In this document: piece after piece, positions 32,135 to 39,728 of the stretch
Layout of the letters: each line of letters begins with the position of its first letter
How positions within the stretch are numbered: the first letter of the stretch is position 1
NCBI RefSeq assembly: GCF_008119785.1
Contig: NZ_VSFA01000019.1
Span: 31,370-95,369, forward strand
DNA length: 64,000 nt
Direction of reading: 5' to 3'
Origin: Micromonospora sp. MP36
Lineage (GTDB): Bacteria; Actinomycetota; Actinomycetes; Mycobacteriales; Micromonosporaceae
Notes under the pieces: model-generated
Told to the model about the DNA's origin: nothing
Seen by the model: the letters and a program-made list of their open reading frames with translations, nothing else
Databases searched by the model: none
Made by a program: the position numbers and the translations under genes

Positions 32135-32637
32135 CGCACCTCTCCGATCCGCTCCGGTGCCGAGGGGGGTCGCAGCGAGCTCGACGCGTTCAGGTCGGCC
32201 TCCGGGTCGACCCCCACGCCCAGCCGATCCACCAGCTCGCCGCCGAGCCAGGCGCTGATCCCCAGGAGCCCCACGGCGACCACCTCGATGGCCAGCAGGG
32301 CACCCCCGGCGGCCCGGTACTCGGCGTTCAGCCGGACCACCCAGACCGCCGCGAAGAGCAGGATCACCGCGAGGTTGGCGCCCGCGTGCGCGAGGCCGAC
32401 CCGCTTGGCGCGGGTGCCGGTGGGCAGGGCGAGCAGGTCGACGGAGCCGGCCGCCGCGGCCAGCACGCCGCCGATCAGGCCGACCAGGATGTTCCAGTAC
32501 GCGACCTCGCCGAGGAAGTTCGGCCCGCCTGCGGTGTCGATGACGTCGAAGATCACCGCGGTGACCAGGAGCGCCACCGGGAACATCACCAGCATCGGGT
32601 GCACGGGGTGACCGAGCACCTTCAGTCGGCTCTCCAT
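32131..32637 (-). CDS. DUF2231 membrane protein
   Basis: A 168-residue membrane protein of the DUF2231 family: KVLGHPVHPMLVMFPVALLVTAVIFD is the signature first helix (G-H-P-x-H-P). Three further helices run at about 46-68, 82-101 and 110-130, and the tail is a polar cytoplasmic segment. It is the first gene of a unit with hsp20, the two coupled by an ATGA overlap. The role is unknown; DUF2231 proteins may bind heme or sense redox, but I see no further evidence here. Confidence 0.85.
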   Translation of the reverse strand: MESRLKVLGHPVHPMLVMFPVALLVTAVIFDVIDTAGGPNFLGEVAYWNILVGLIGGVLAAAAGSVDLLALPTGTRAKRVGLAHAGANLAVILLFAAVWVVRLNAEYRAAGGALLAIEVVAVGLLGISAWLGGELVDRLGVGVDPEADLNASSSLRPPSAPERIGEVR

Positions 32638-32735
32638 CGGGCCTCCATCGGTCGCATCCGGGCGGCTGCGGGTTACGCCGTACCCGGCCGACCCGGGGGC
32701 AAACCTCGCGTTCGGCGCGCACGCCTAGGCTGACC

Positions 32736-32804
32736 ATGGCGGAAACCGGCCGGTCGCGGGCCGAAAACGCCATCGAGGCCAACGGACGGGGGAGGAATAC
32801 GTGA
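32736..32804 (+). CDS. Candidate leaderless 22-codon upstream ORF
   Basis: ATG at 32736 lies five bases after a TAGGCT -10-like box (32726-32731), the leaderless spacing, and opens a 22-residue frame (MAETGRSRAENAIEANG...). Its TGA (32802-32804) overlaps the GTG start at 32801, and GGGGGAGGA inside it is the Shine-Dalgarno for the next gene. The layout is identical to 7248-7316. Confidence 0.35.
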   Translation: MAETGRSRAENAIEANGRGRNT

Positions 32805-33418
32805 CGACGGAGATCACCTCAGCGGAGGAACTGAGCGACCTGCTCGGTACGCCGACGCGGCGGGCGCTGGACAAGGAACGCACCGTGCTGCACGCGCGGG
32901 ACCGCGAGTGGCTGGCCGCCTCGCCGTTCTGCCTGGTCGCCACAGCCGGGGCGGACGGCAGCTGCGACGTCTCCCCGAAGGGCGACCCGCCGGGCTTCAC
33001 CGTGGTGCTGGACGAGGCGACGATCGCCATCCCCGAGCGGCCCGGCAACCGCCGCGCCGACGGCTACCGGAACATCCTGGCCAACCCGCACGTCGGGCTG
33101 ATCTACCTGATTCCCGGCCGCACCGACTCGCTGCGGATCAACGGGCGGGCCCGGCTGGTCCGCGACGCGCCGTACTTCGCCGACATGGTGGTCAAGGGGC
33201 ACCGTCCGGTGCTGGCCGTCGAGGTGGCGATCGAGCAGATCTTCTACCACTGCGCGAAGGCGTTCCTCCGCTCCGACCTGTGGCAGCCCGAGACGTGGCG
33301 GCCGGACGCCCTGCCGTCCCGGGCCCGCCTGGTCAAGGAGGTGGAGGCCCCGGCCGAGAACCTCGCCGACCTCGAACGCCACTACGGACCGGACTACGTG
33401 AGCACCATCTACTCCTGA
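32801..33418 (+). CDS. PPOX-type flavoprotein (MSMEG_1061-like)
   Basis: A 205-residue FMN-type pyridoxamine-oxidase-fold protein. LAASPFCLVATAGADGSCDVSPKGDPPGF (about 39-67) and IPERPGNRRADGYRNILANPHVGLIYLIPG (about 77-106) are the strands and phosphate-binding loop of this group, and IEQIFYHCAKAFLRSDLW near 150 is its usual ending. An FMN-dependent redox role is likely; the substrate is unknown. The GTG start has GGGGGAGGA eight bases upstream and overlaps the stop of a small upstream frame. Confidence 0.82.
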   Translation: MTTEITSAEELSDLLGTPTRRALDKERTVLHARDREWLAASPFCLVATAGADGSCDVSPKGDPPGFTVVLDEATIAIPERPGNRRADGYRNILANPHVGLIYLIPGRTDSLRINGRARLVRDAPYFADMVVKGHRPVLAVEVAIEQIFYHCAKAFLRSDLWQPETWRPDALPSRARLVKEVEAPAENLADLERHYGPDYVSTIYS

Positions 33419-33543
33419 TCCCGGCTCTCACCCCGGTGGCTCACGTTTCGGCGGGCGGCTGAGGGTACTGATCCAGGGGACGGCCCCCCGCGTCACGCGG
33501 CGTTGGAACCCCTGGAACACGGGTCGAGAGAGGATGATGTGCG

Positions 33544-34218
33544 ATGCCCACGAAGAACAGCTCGGGGCGCGGCAGCGGCTCGACCGCGACCACGAACCCG
33601 CCGGGCAACCAGACCCCGAACACCCCCGGCATCAACGAGAGCGACATCGCCCGGCTCAAGGTCGACGAGTTGCGCGGCCGGCTGCGCGACCGCGGCGTCA
33701 CCGGCACCTCGGACCTGCGCAAGGGCGACCTGGTCAAGGCGCTGGTGAAGAGCCTGCGGGACGACGCGAAGAAGAGCACCTCGGCGCGCGCCGGCGGCCG
33801 CGGCGCCACGCCGGCCAAGAAGAGCACCTCGTCGGCGTCCGGCGGCGGCATCCGCACCGGGCCGCAGAACTCGAAGTCGCTGAAGTACGCCCAGGAGATC
33901 ACCTCCGTGGACGACGAGCCGGAGCGGCCCGGTCGCAGCCTGGTCACCACCGACCACGAGGTGATCCGGCGCTGGGCCGAGGCACGCAAGGGCGTACCGG
34001 TCACGGTGGACGGCAGCGAGCACGACGGCCACCCGGGGGTGCTGCGGATCGACTTCCCGGCGAACGGCCGCGCGGACCGGTTGCGCGAGATCGGCTGGGA
34101 GGAGTGGTTCCGCACGTTCGACGAGCGGCGGCTCAACTTCATCTACCAGGAGGAGCGCTCCGACGGGCGGCAGAGCAACTTCTTCCGCCTGGAGAACCCG
34201 GACCGCGAGGACGGCTGA
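33544..34218 (+). CDS. Rho-N-domain protein with a conserved C-terminal domain
   Basis: A 224-residue protein. Residues 30-65 form a Rho termination-factor N-terminal/SAP-like helix-extended-loop-helix (IARLKVDELRGRLRDRGVTG, then DLRKGDLVKALVKSL) that suggests nucleic-acid binding. A basic Ser/Lys/Gly linker follows. Residues 130-220 form a second domain (TTDHEVIRRWAEARKGVPVT, RIDFPANGRADRLREIGWEE, FNFIYQE-like end with SNFFRLENP) found in many actinobacterial proteins of unknown role. GAGAGGATGATGTGCG precedes the ATG. Single gene, possibly a chromatin- or RNA-associated factor. Confidence 0.75.
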   Translation: MPTKNSSGRGSGSTATTNPPGNQTPNTPGINESDIARLKVDELRGRLRDRGVTGTSDLRKGDLVKALVKSLRDDAKKSTSARAGGRGATPAKKSTSSASGGGIRTGPQNSKSLKYAQEITSVDDEPERPGRSLVTTDHEVIRRWAEARKGVPVTVDGSEHDGHPGVLRIDFPANGRADRLREIGWEEWFRTFDERRLNFIYQEERSDGRQSNFFRLENPDREDG

Positions 34219-34274
34219 GCCGGCAGGCGTGGCATCCGTCTCGATTGAGCGCTCGCCCTCAGGGTACGGCTCTG

Positions 34275-34310
34275 ATGACGGACGTCAGAACGACGAGGAG
34301 GAATCCATGA
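34275..34310 (+). CDS. Candidate 11-codon upstream ORF coupled to the SRPBCC gene
   Basis: ATG at 34275 starts MTDVRTTRRNP and its TGA overlaps the ATG at 34307 (ATGA). The TACGGCT just before it (34265-34271) could be a -10 region giving a leaderless start, though its spacing is not ideal. The strong GAGGAGG of the next gene lies inside it. Confidence 0.25.
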   Translation: MTDVRTTRRNP

Positions 34311-34843
34311 CCACCAAGGTCGAGAAGTCCATCGAAGTCGACGTGCCGGTCAGCACCGCGTACAACCAGTGGACGCAGTTCGAGGAGTTTCCCCGCTTCA
34401 TGGGCGGCGTGCACGAGGTGCGGCAACTCGACGACCAGCGGATGCACTGGGTCGCCGAGATCGGCGGCGTGAAGCGCGAATGGGACGCCAAGGTCCTCGA
34501 ACAGGTGCCGGACCGGAAGGTGGCCTGGGCGGCCACCAGCGGCGCCACCAACGCCGGCGCGGTCCACTTCCAGCCGATCGGCACCGACCGCACCCAGGTG
34601 CGGCTCTGCATGGAGTACGAGCCGGAGGGGCTGGTCGAGCAGGCCGGCGACAAGCTGCACATCGTGGAGAAGCGGGCCGAGGCCGACCTGGAGAAGTTCA
34701 AGTCGTACATCGAGAGCCGAGGTATCGAGACGGGCGCCTGGCGCGGCACCATCGACGAGGGCCGTACGCTCGGCACGCCCGGCGTGGAATACGCCGCGTC
34801 CTCTCTGGGTGACGACGGCAGGACCCGCGCCTCCGAACGCTGA
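34307..34843 (+). CDS. SRPBCC (polyketide cyclase-like) family protein
   Basis: A 178-residue START-fold protein. VEKSIEVDVPVSTAYNQWTQ then FEEFPRFMGGVHEVRQL is the Polyketide_cyc2 N-terminus, and the long C-terminal helix (HIVEKRAEADLEKFKSYIESRG) closes the hydrophobic cavity. The last 30 residues are a polar tail. Such single-domain proteins bind hydrophobic ligands and are often stress-linked; catalysis is not implied. GAGGAGG lies seven bases before the ATG. A 10-bp terminator hairpin follows. Confidence 0.82.
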   Translation: MTTKVEKSIEVDVPVSTAYNQWTQFEEFPRFMGGVHEVRQLDDQRMHWVAEIGGVKREWDAKVLEQVPDRKVAWAATSGATNAGAVHFQPIGTDRTQVRLCMEYEPEGLVEQAGDKLHIVEKRAEADLEKFKSYIESRGIETGAWRGTIDEGRTLGTPGVEYAASSLGDDGRTRASER

Positions 34844-34868
34844 CCAGTCACTTCCCTGCCAGAGTGAA

Positions 34869-34903
34869 CCCGGCGGGCCGGCCTTCAGGTCGTGCCCGCC
34901 GGG
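34869..34903 (+). terminator. Terminator hairpin after the SRPBCC gene
   Basis: Perfect 10-bp arms CCCGGCGGGC (34869-34878) and GCCCGCCGGG (34894-34903) with a 15-nt loop, starting 26 bases after the stop codon. Confidence 0.7.
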
Positions 34904-35050
34904 CTCGCTTCGCGGCTTTGCGTCCCAGGTCAGGGTTGTCCTCCGGCGCTCGGCTCCGCCACCGGCTGGACGAGGCGGTCGCGGCGCCGGATGCGGACTA
35001 TTTACGGACCGGCACTGCCACCGGCGGGGTGGTCGCCCTCGGGAAACGGC

Positions 35051-35077
35051 GAAGCCCAGGCCGTTGACCTGGGCTTC
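35051..35077 (-). terminator. Terminator hairpin of the tRNA-Thr gene
   Basis: Perfect 10-bp arms GAAGCCCAGG (35051-35060) and CCTGGGCTTC (35068-35077) with a 7-nt loop. It begins eight bases beyond the 3' end of the minus-strand tRNA. Confidence 0.75.
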
Positions 35078-35085
35078 TGCACCGA

Positions 35086-35158
35086 GCCGCCTGACGGAAT
35101 CGAACCGTCGACCTACGCATTACGAGTGCGTCGCTCTAGCCGACTGAGCTAAGGCGGC
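35086..35158 (-). tRNA. tRNA-Thr (anticodon CGU)
   Basis: A 73-nt tRNA on the minus strand. The acceptor stem GCCGCCT pairs with AGGCGGC. The D arm has TAGCTCAGTCGG, the anticodon arm is ACGCA-CTCGTAA-TGCGT with anticodon CGT (reads ACG, Thr), and the T arm contains GGTTCGAATCC. The 3' CCA is not encoded; TCGG follows instead. All stems are complete. It stands alone, followed by its own hairpin terminator. Confidence 0.95.
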
Positions 35159-35294
35159 AACGATCGTCAAGTGTACGGCACACCCCCGCCCGGAGCCGAA
35201 CGGGATCCCTCACTGTCGCCGAACCGGACATCGAGGAAAAGTTCGGTCGTTCGCCGGACAGCGCTCGCATCCGGTCGGGACTACCCTGCGGCGG

Positions 35295-37031
35295 GTGAGC
35301 GATGATCAGGTACCGCCGCAGCCGCTCCCCGAGGCGCATCCCGGCGAGCGGGCGACCCGCCGGCCGCGCAGCCTCGACCCGCTGGAGCTCGGGTTCACCC
35401 CGCGCAAGCCGGTCCCGTGGCTGGCGCCGTTGCTGCTGATCAGCACCGGCCTGCGTACCCTGCTGGCGATGCTGTTCGGGGCGTACCTGGACAAGCGGGA
35501 GCTGCAGAACGCGTTCGGCGACGATACGTTCCGGCAGGTCGGGCCGGACGGCGGGCTCTGGCTGGACTACGTGGCCGACCTGGGTGACGGCTTCGATGCG
35601 ACGTACTCGGTCGCGTACCTGCTCGCCCAGCCGGAGCTGACGGTCGACGGGCACCGGCTGCCCCGGGCGCAGACCCTGGTGATGGGGGGCGACCAGGTCT
35701 ACCCGTCGGCGGCCTACGAGGCGTACGAGGACCGCTGCAAGGGGCCGTACCAGGCCGCGCTGCCGCTGGCCCCGCCGGAGCAGCCGACGCTCTTCGCGGT
35801 CCCCGGCAACCACGACTGGTACGACGGCCTGACCGCGTTCCTGCGGCTGTTCGTCCGCTCCCGGGACCGCCACTTCGCCGGCTGGGGCACCGGCCAGTCC
35901 CGGTCGTACTTCGCGGTGGAACTGCCGGCGGACTGGTGGCTGCTCGGCATCGACGACCAGTCCGGGTCGTACCTGGACGACCCGCAGCTCACCTACTTCG
36001 ACGCGGTCGCCCGGAAGCTCACCCCGCGGTCGAAGGTGATCCTGGCGGTCCCGGCACCCACCTGGGTCAAGGCCGCAGACCACCCCACGGCGTACGACTC
36101 GATCGACTACTTCATCCGGACGATCATCGCGCCCACGGGGGCGCAGGTGCGGCTGCTGATCTCCGGCGACCTGCACCATTACGCCCGTTACACCGGCTCG
36201 GAGCGGCAGCTCATCACCTGCGGGTCCGGTGGCGCCTACCTCTATCCCACGCACACCCTCCCCGAGCGGCTGGAGGTGCCGCCGCGGGACACGCTCGCCC
36301 GCCGCTCCAGCCGCACCCGCGAGTACGACCTGGCGGCTCGCTATCCGGAGAAGGCCCGCTCCCGGCGCTACGGCTGGGGCATCTTCGCCCGGCTGCCGTT
36401 CCGCAACCCGGGCTTCACCACTCTGCTCGGCACCCTGCACACCCTGCTGATGCTGGCCATGGCCGGGGCGGTCGGGGCGAACCAGATGGGCACGACCGAG
36501 CAGCGGCTGTTCAGCGTCCCGCTGGTGATCATGCTGGTGGTGACCATGCTGAGCGCGGCGTTCTTCGCGAAGCCGCCGAGCGCCGGCGGGAAACGGCACG
36601 CCCGGCACTGGATCCTCGGCGTGACCCACGGACTCGCCCACATCGCGCTGGCCGCCGGCGGCACCTGGCTCTGGCTGAAGCTGCCCTTCTACGACTGGCC
36701 GTGGCCGCTGCCGGTAGTCGCCGCGGCCGTCCTGTACGGGCCGGTGATCGGGCTGGTCGCCAGCCAGTTGGTGGCGCTCTACCTGCTGGTGGCCGGGTCG
36801 TTCGGGGTGAACGTCAACGAACTCTTCGCCGGCCAGGGCATCGAGGACTCGAAGGCCTTCCTCCGGATGCGGATCGACCCGGACGGCACGCTGACCATCT
36901 ACCCGATCGCGGTGGACAAGGTCTGCCACGCCTGGCAACTGAACCCGGACCAGTCCCCCACCGCCTCCTGGCTGACCCCCAGAACCCCCCTGGCCCCCCG
37001 CCTCGCCGAACCCCCCATCGTCCTCCACTGA
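35295..37031 (+). CDS. Membrane-associated metallophosphoesterase
   Basis: A 578-residue calcineurin-like phosphoesterase with membrane helices. Metal-site motifs are DLGDGFDAT (about 95-103), GGDQVYP, VPGNHDWYDG (about 171-180) and the late SGDLHHYARY (about 289-298). One helix near 42-62 and four or five helices at about 375-515 anchor it. The substrate is unknown; the metal set is complete, so it should be active. The GTG at 35295 lies seven bases after TACCCT (35282-35287), so it may be leaderless. It is convergent with the PSP1 gene, the palindromic repeat lying between them. Confidence 0.85.
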   Translation: MSDDQVPPQPLPEAHPGERATRRPRSLDPLELGFTPRKPVPWLAPLLLISTGLRTLLAMLFGAYLDKRELQNAFGDDTFRQVGPDGGLWLDYVADLGDGFDATYSVAYLLAQPELTVDGHRLPRAQTLVMGGDQVYPSAAYEAYEDRCKGPYQAALPLAPPEQPTLFAVPGNHDWYDGLTAFLRLFVRSRDRHFAGWGTGQSRSYFAVELPADWWLLGIDDQSGSYLDDPQLTYFDAVARKLTPRSKVILAVPAPTWVKAADHPTAYDSIDYFIRTIIAPTGAQVRLLISGDLHHYARYTGSERQLITCGSGGAYLYPTHTLPERLEVPPRDTLARRSSRTREYDLAARYPEKARSRRYGWGIFARLPFRNPGFTTLLGTLHTLLMLAMAGAVGANQMGTTEQRLFSVPLVIMLVVTMLSAAFFAKPPSAGGKRHARHWILGVTHGLAHIALAAGGTWLWLKLPFYDWPWPLPVVAAAVLYGPVIGLVASQLVALYLLVAGSFGVNVNELFAGQGIEDSKAFLRMRIDPDGTLTIYPIAVDKVCHAWQLNPDQSPTASWLTPRTPLAPRLAEPPIVLH

Positions 37032-37046
37032 CCATCCGCCTCAAGT

Positions 37047-37106
37047 GCGTCGATCATGAGGTTGACGCCACCAGATCAAATTCGCCGTCAACTTCATGAT
37101 CGACGC
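37047..37106. repeat. Long palindromic element, copy 2 (CGATCATGA core)
   Basis: 21-nt arms at 37047-37067 and 37086-37106 pair with one mismatch around an 18-nt loop. The arms contain GTCGATCATGAGGTTGACG-like sequence, very close to copy 1 at 26960-27020. It lies 15 bases after the phosphoesterase stop and 63 bases before the convergent PSP1 stop, so it is well placed as a bidirectional terminator. Confidence 0.8.
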
Positions 37107-37169
37107 TGCGAAGCGCGGGCCGGCACGGGGCGAGGCGCGGGCCGGGCACGGGGCGCAGCGCGGCTTTGG

Positions 37170-38009
37170 TCAGGGGTTGTAGTGCTGGTCGTGGGCCTGG
37201 CGGGGGGCGCAGACGGAGGCGCGGCTGCACGAGCAGCGGGAGCCGTCGGCGTCCAGCCGGACGGTGACCGAGTCCCTCGGGACGCTGTGGCCGACCACCT
37301 TGCCGTCCCCCTCGGGCGTGGTGACCCGGCTGCCGATCGCCGGAGCGGACTCCTGGAACCGCTGGTAGAGCGGGTGCTCGTACTTGAGGCAGCACATCAG
37401 CCGGCCGCACGCGCCGGAGATGCGCAGCGGGTTGAGCGGGAGGTCCTGGTCCTTGGCCATCCGGATGGTCACCGGCTCGAAGTCGGTGAGGAAGGTGGCG
37501 CAGCAGAGGTCCCGGCCGCAGGAGCCGATCCCGCCCTGGACGCGCGCCGAGTCGCGGGCGGAGAGCTGCCGCAGCTCGACCCGGCAGTGCAGCGTCGCCC
37601 CCAGGTCACGGACGAGCGAGCGGAAGTCGACCCGGTGCGGCGCGGTGAAGTAGACCGTGGTGCGGTCGCTGCCGGTGTCCGGCGTACCGAACACGTGGTC
37701 GACGGCCACCACCTTCATCGGCAGCCCGTGCTCGCGGATCAGCCGCTTGGCGGCCACCTTGGCGTCGGCCTTGCGCCGGCGTAGCAGCTCGTCGCGGCGC
37801 AGGTCCTCCTCGCCGGCCAGCCCGGCCAGCCGGGGGAAGCCGCCGGTGTCCTCGTCGACCCACTGCGCGGCCCAGACGCACTCGGCCACCTCGGGTCCCT
37901 CGTCGGTGGGCACCAGCACCCGGTCACCCACCTGTGGGCGCAGCTCGCCCGGATCGAGGTAGTAGAGGCGCCCGTACCGGTTGAAACTGACCGCGCAGAG
38001 CATGCCCAT
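37170..38009 (-). CDS. PSP1 domain protein (RicT/YaaT family)
   Basis: A 279-residue PSP1-domain protein, orthologous in design to B. subtilis YaaT/RicT, part of a Fe-S-containing complex affecting RNA processing and phosphorelay. MGMLCAVSFNRYGRLYYLDPG starts the PSP1 region. The cysteine signatures GIGSCGRDLCCATFL and ISGACGRLMCCLKYEHPLY are complete. The C-terminus holds an extra Cys-rich tail (CSCSRASVC), which is unusual. The ATG at 38009 is chosen because upstream codons are not conserved-looking. holB and tmk lie further upstream on the same strand, the same neighbours as in Firmicutes, but three extra genes intervene. Confidence 0.9.
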   Translation of the reverse strand: MGMLCAVSFNRYGRLYYLDPGELRPQVGDRVLVPTDEGPEVAECVWAAQWVDEDTGGFPRLAGLAGEEDLRRDELLRRRKADAKVAAKRLIREHGLPMKVVAVDHVFGTPDTGSDRTTVYFTAPHRVDFRSLVRDLGATLHCRVELRQLSARDSARVQGGIGSCGRDLCCATFLTDFEPVTIRMAKDQDLPLNPLRISGACGRLMCCLKYEHPLYQRFQESAPAIGSRVTTPEGDGKVVGHSVPRDSVTVRLDADGSRCSCSRASVCAPRQAHDQHYNP

Positions 38010-38263
38010 GGCCACCACCCTACGACGCCGCGCGGGTCGCTGGCTGGCCGGCCGTCGCCGGCCGGTCACCCGGCGCAGCGATCCATGATTGTCGACTCGA
38101 CCGAGCCAGCTCCAACCCGTCGTGCGGTTGATCCTCGCCCGGACGGCTGAAACATGAGCCCACCGGAGGACAAACGGCAGCCGACGGCGTTGAGTGAAGA
38201 CAGACCTGCGGGGGGTGCAGGGGAAGGCCACGGCGTCGCCGCCGGAGCCCGGCCACGGCCGGT

Positions 38264-38280
38264 ACGGCGCGCGGCGCCGT
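38264..38280 (-). terminator. Compact hairpin after the WXG-like gene
   Basis: ACGGCGC-GCG-GCGCCGT, a 7-bp stem with a 3-nt loop, starting 18 bases beyond the stop of the 222-aa gene on the minus strand. The rest of the 288-bp gap up to the PSP1 start holds a second dyad, GGCCGGC-CGTC-GCCGGCC (38046-38063), and presumably the ricT promoter. Confidence 0.5.
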
Positions 38281-38297
38281 GAGCTTGCGCAAGGTGC

Positions 38298-38966
38298 TCA
38301 GTGGCCGACCCGGGTGGTGCCGCCGTAGCGGGGCCCGCCGGCCACCCGCTCCCGCCAGGTCGTCTCGGCCAGGCTCGGCGCCCACTGGCGCAGCAGCGTC
38401 TCCGCGCCGTCGTACGCCACCCCGAGCACGCCCAGCACCCGGACCGCGATCTCCGCCGCCGCCAGTCCCCCGGCCCCCTCACCGCCGCCACCGGGTCGAC
38501 CGGCGGCGTGCACGGTGACCGCCTCGGCCGAGCGCAGCACGTCGGCCAGGGCCCGGGCCAGGGCGAGCCGGCTCCCCTCCACCCAGTCGGCCAGCGCGTC
38601 GGCGTAGCCGGCGGTCGACTCCAGCCGCCCGACCAGGCTCTCCGGCCCCTCGTCCAGGTGGCGGAGCAGGGCGCCACGGGCCTCGTCGTACGCCGCGGCG
38701 GCCGGTCCGGACCAGGCGACCGGGTCGGCGAGCAGGGCGCAGGTGTCGTCGTATCCCCGGACGAGCCGGCGCACGGCGTGGCCGGCGTCGGCCAGCGGCG
38801 CCGGATGCAGGTCGAGGAACTCGCGCACGGCCGCGCCGGGGAGCACCTGCATGCGGCGCAGCAGCGGCCAGAGCCGGTGCCCCTCGGGCGCGCCACCGGC
38901 GAGCAGCGTGTCGACCCGGGCCAGCAGGTCGAGACCCGGCTCGGCGAGACGGTCCAGGGCGTCCAT
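38298..38966 (-). CDS. Helical WXG-like protein of unknown function
   Basis: A 222-residue, almost entirely helical protein. The segment DPVAWSGPAAAAYDEARGALLRHLDE (about 80-105) carries a W-x-G turn between helices, as in ESX/WXG100 proteins, and further helices follow. The C-terminal end TTWRERVAGGPRYGGTTRVGH is basic. There is no signal peptide. Its start overlaps the stop of the preceding 101-aa gene (ATGA), so it is coupled to it. The three-gene set with a YbaB-like protein recurs as the likely functional unit. No secretion-system core gene is in the window. Confidence 0.6.
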   Translation of the reverse strand: MDALDRLAEPGLDLLARVDTLLAGGAPEGHRLWPLLRRMQVLPGAAVREFLDLHPAPLADAGHAVRRLVRGYDDTCALLADPVAWSGPAAAAYDEARGALLRHLDEGPESLVGRLESTAGYADALADWVEGSRLALARALADVLRSAEAVTVHAAGRPGGGGEGAGGLAAAEIAVRVLGVLGVAYDGAETLLRQWAPSLAETTWRERVAGGPRYGGTTRVGH

Positions 38967-39271
38967 CAGGCCTCCCGGAGGAGCCGCCGGCCGGCGGACT
39001 CGTCGGTGGCCGCGTAGCGGTCGGCGGCGCTGCGCAGCGCGGCCGCGGCGGCGGACAGCCGGGCCGCGGCGGCACCCGCCTCCCGGGCCCGGTCGCCGGT
39101 GGCGGCGGTCCACTGCCGGTGCAGGGCTCGGCCGATCTCGCCGGGCCGGCCCTCGGCGTGGGCGCCGAAGGCGGGGTGCGGCGGGTCGGTCGCGGTCACC
39201 GTGCGGGCCAGGGTGGCGAGCGTGGCGCTGGCCTCGTCCAGGCGGGCGGCCAGGGCGTGCAGGGTGTCCAT
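38966..39271 (-). CDS. Small helical ESX/EspC-like protein
   Basis: A 101-residue helical protein (MDTLHALAARLDEASATLAT ... LRSAADRYAATDESAGRR). The ending A-A-D-R-Y-x-x-x-D is the typical C-terminus of ESX-1 EspC-like and WXG-type secretion targets (Y-x-x-x-D/E). There is no central WXG, so it may be one half of a heterodimer with the next protein, with which it overlaps by four bases. It starts two bases before the end of the YbaB-like gene, so the three are one operon. Confidence 0.6.
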   Translation of the reverse strand: MDTLHALAARLDEASATLATLARTVTATDPPHPAFGAHAEGRPGEIGRALHRQWTAATGDRAREAGAAAARLSAAAAALRSAADRYAATDESAGRRLLREA

Positions 39272-39272
39272 G

Positions 39273-39602
39273 TCAGGCTCCCGCCAGCGGCCGGTACGCC
39301 GCGAAGGTCTCGTTGTGCAGCTTCTCCCGGGCCCACTGCGCAGCGTCGGCGGCGGCGGTGACCGCGGCCTGCACCGAACCGGCGACGTCCCGGGGGTTGC
39401 GCTGGTGCAGCGGGCCGAGGAAGCGCACGTCGGTGATCCGCCCACCGGCGGTCACCACCACCTCGACCAGCCCGTCGGGCGAGCGGACGGTGACCTCGAC
39501 CGTCGACACCGCCTGGTCGAACTCGGCCTGCAGGGCCTCGATGCGCCGGTAGCGCCGGACCGCCTCCTCGATCCAGGCCTCGTCGATCTCGCCCCGTGGC
39601 AT
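39273..39602 (-). CDS. YbaB/EbfC-like protein
   Basis: A 109-residue protein with the YbaB/EbfC fold: an N-terminal helix (IEEAVRRYRRIEALQAEFDQAVSTVEVTV), three strands (SPDGLVEVVVTAGGRITDVRF) and a C-terminal helix (VAGSVQAAVTAAADAAQWAREKLH). YbaB binds DNA as a dimer; members found beside WXG proteins in actinomycetes are of unknown role. It is the first gene of a tight three-gene unit. This is not the usual ybaB next to dnaX/recR. Confidence 0.7.
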   Translation of the reverse strand: MPRGEIDEAWIEEAVRRYRRIEALQAEFDQAVSTVEVTVRSPDGLVEVVVTAGGRITDVRFLGPLHQRNPRDVAGSVQAAVTAAADAAQWAREKLHNETFAAYRPLAGA

Positions 39603-39728
39603 CGGTGGACTCCTCCCGGCCGGCCCTCACTGAGCGTGCCGCCACCGTCACTACGGCACACCGGACCGTACCGCACGTCAATCGAGCATGTCGATGCCCT
39701 GTGGACAACGCCGGGATCCGCCTGGCCC

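Noticed and set aside
33473..33515. CCAGGGG...CCCCTGG dyad with an inner CCGCG-TCA-CGCGG hairpin between the PPOX and Rho-N genes
   Set aside because: Could be a terminator or an operator, but the stem is short and broken; not strong enough to list.
38966..39602. Assigning the YbaB-like and helical genes to a type VII secretion locus
   Set aside because: No EccA-E, mycosin or PE/PPE-type gene is in the window; only the fold-level resemblance is supported.
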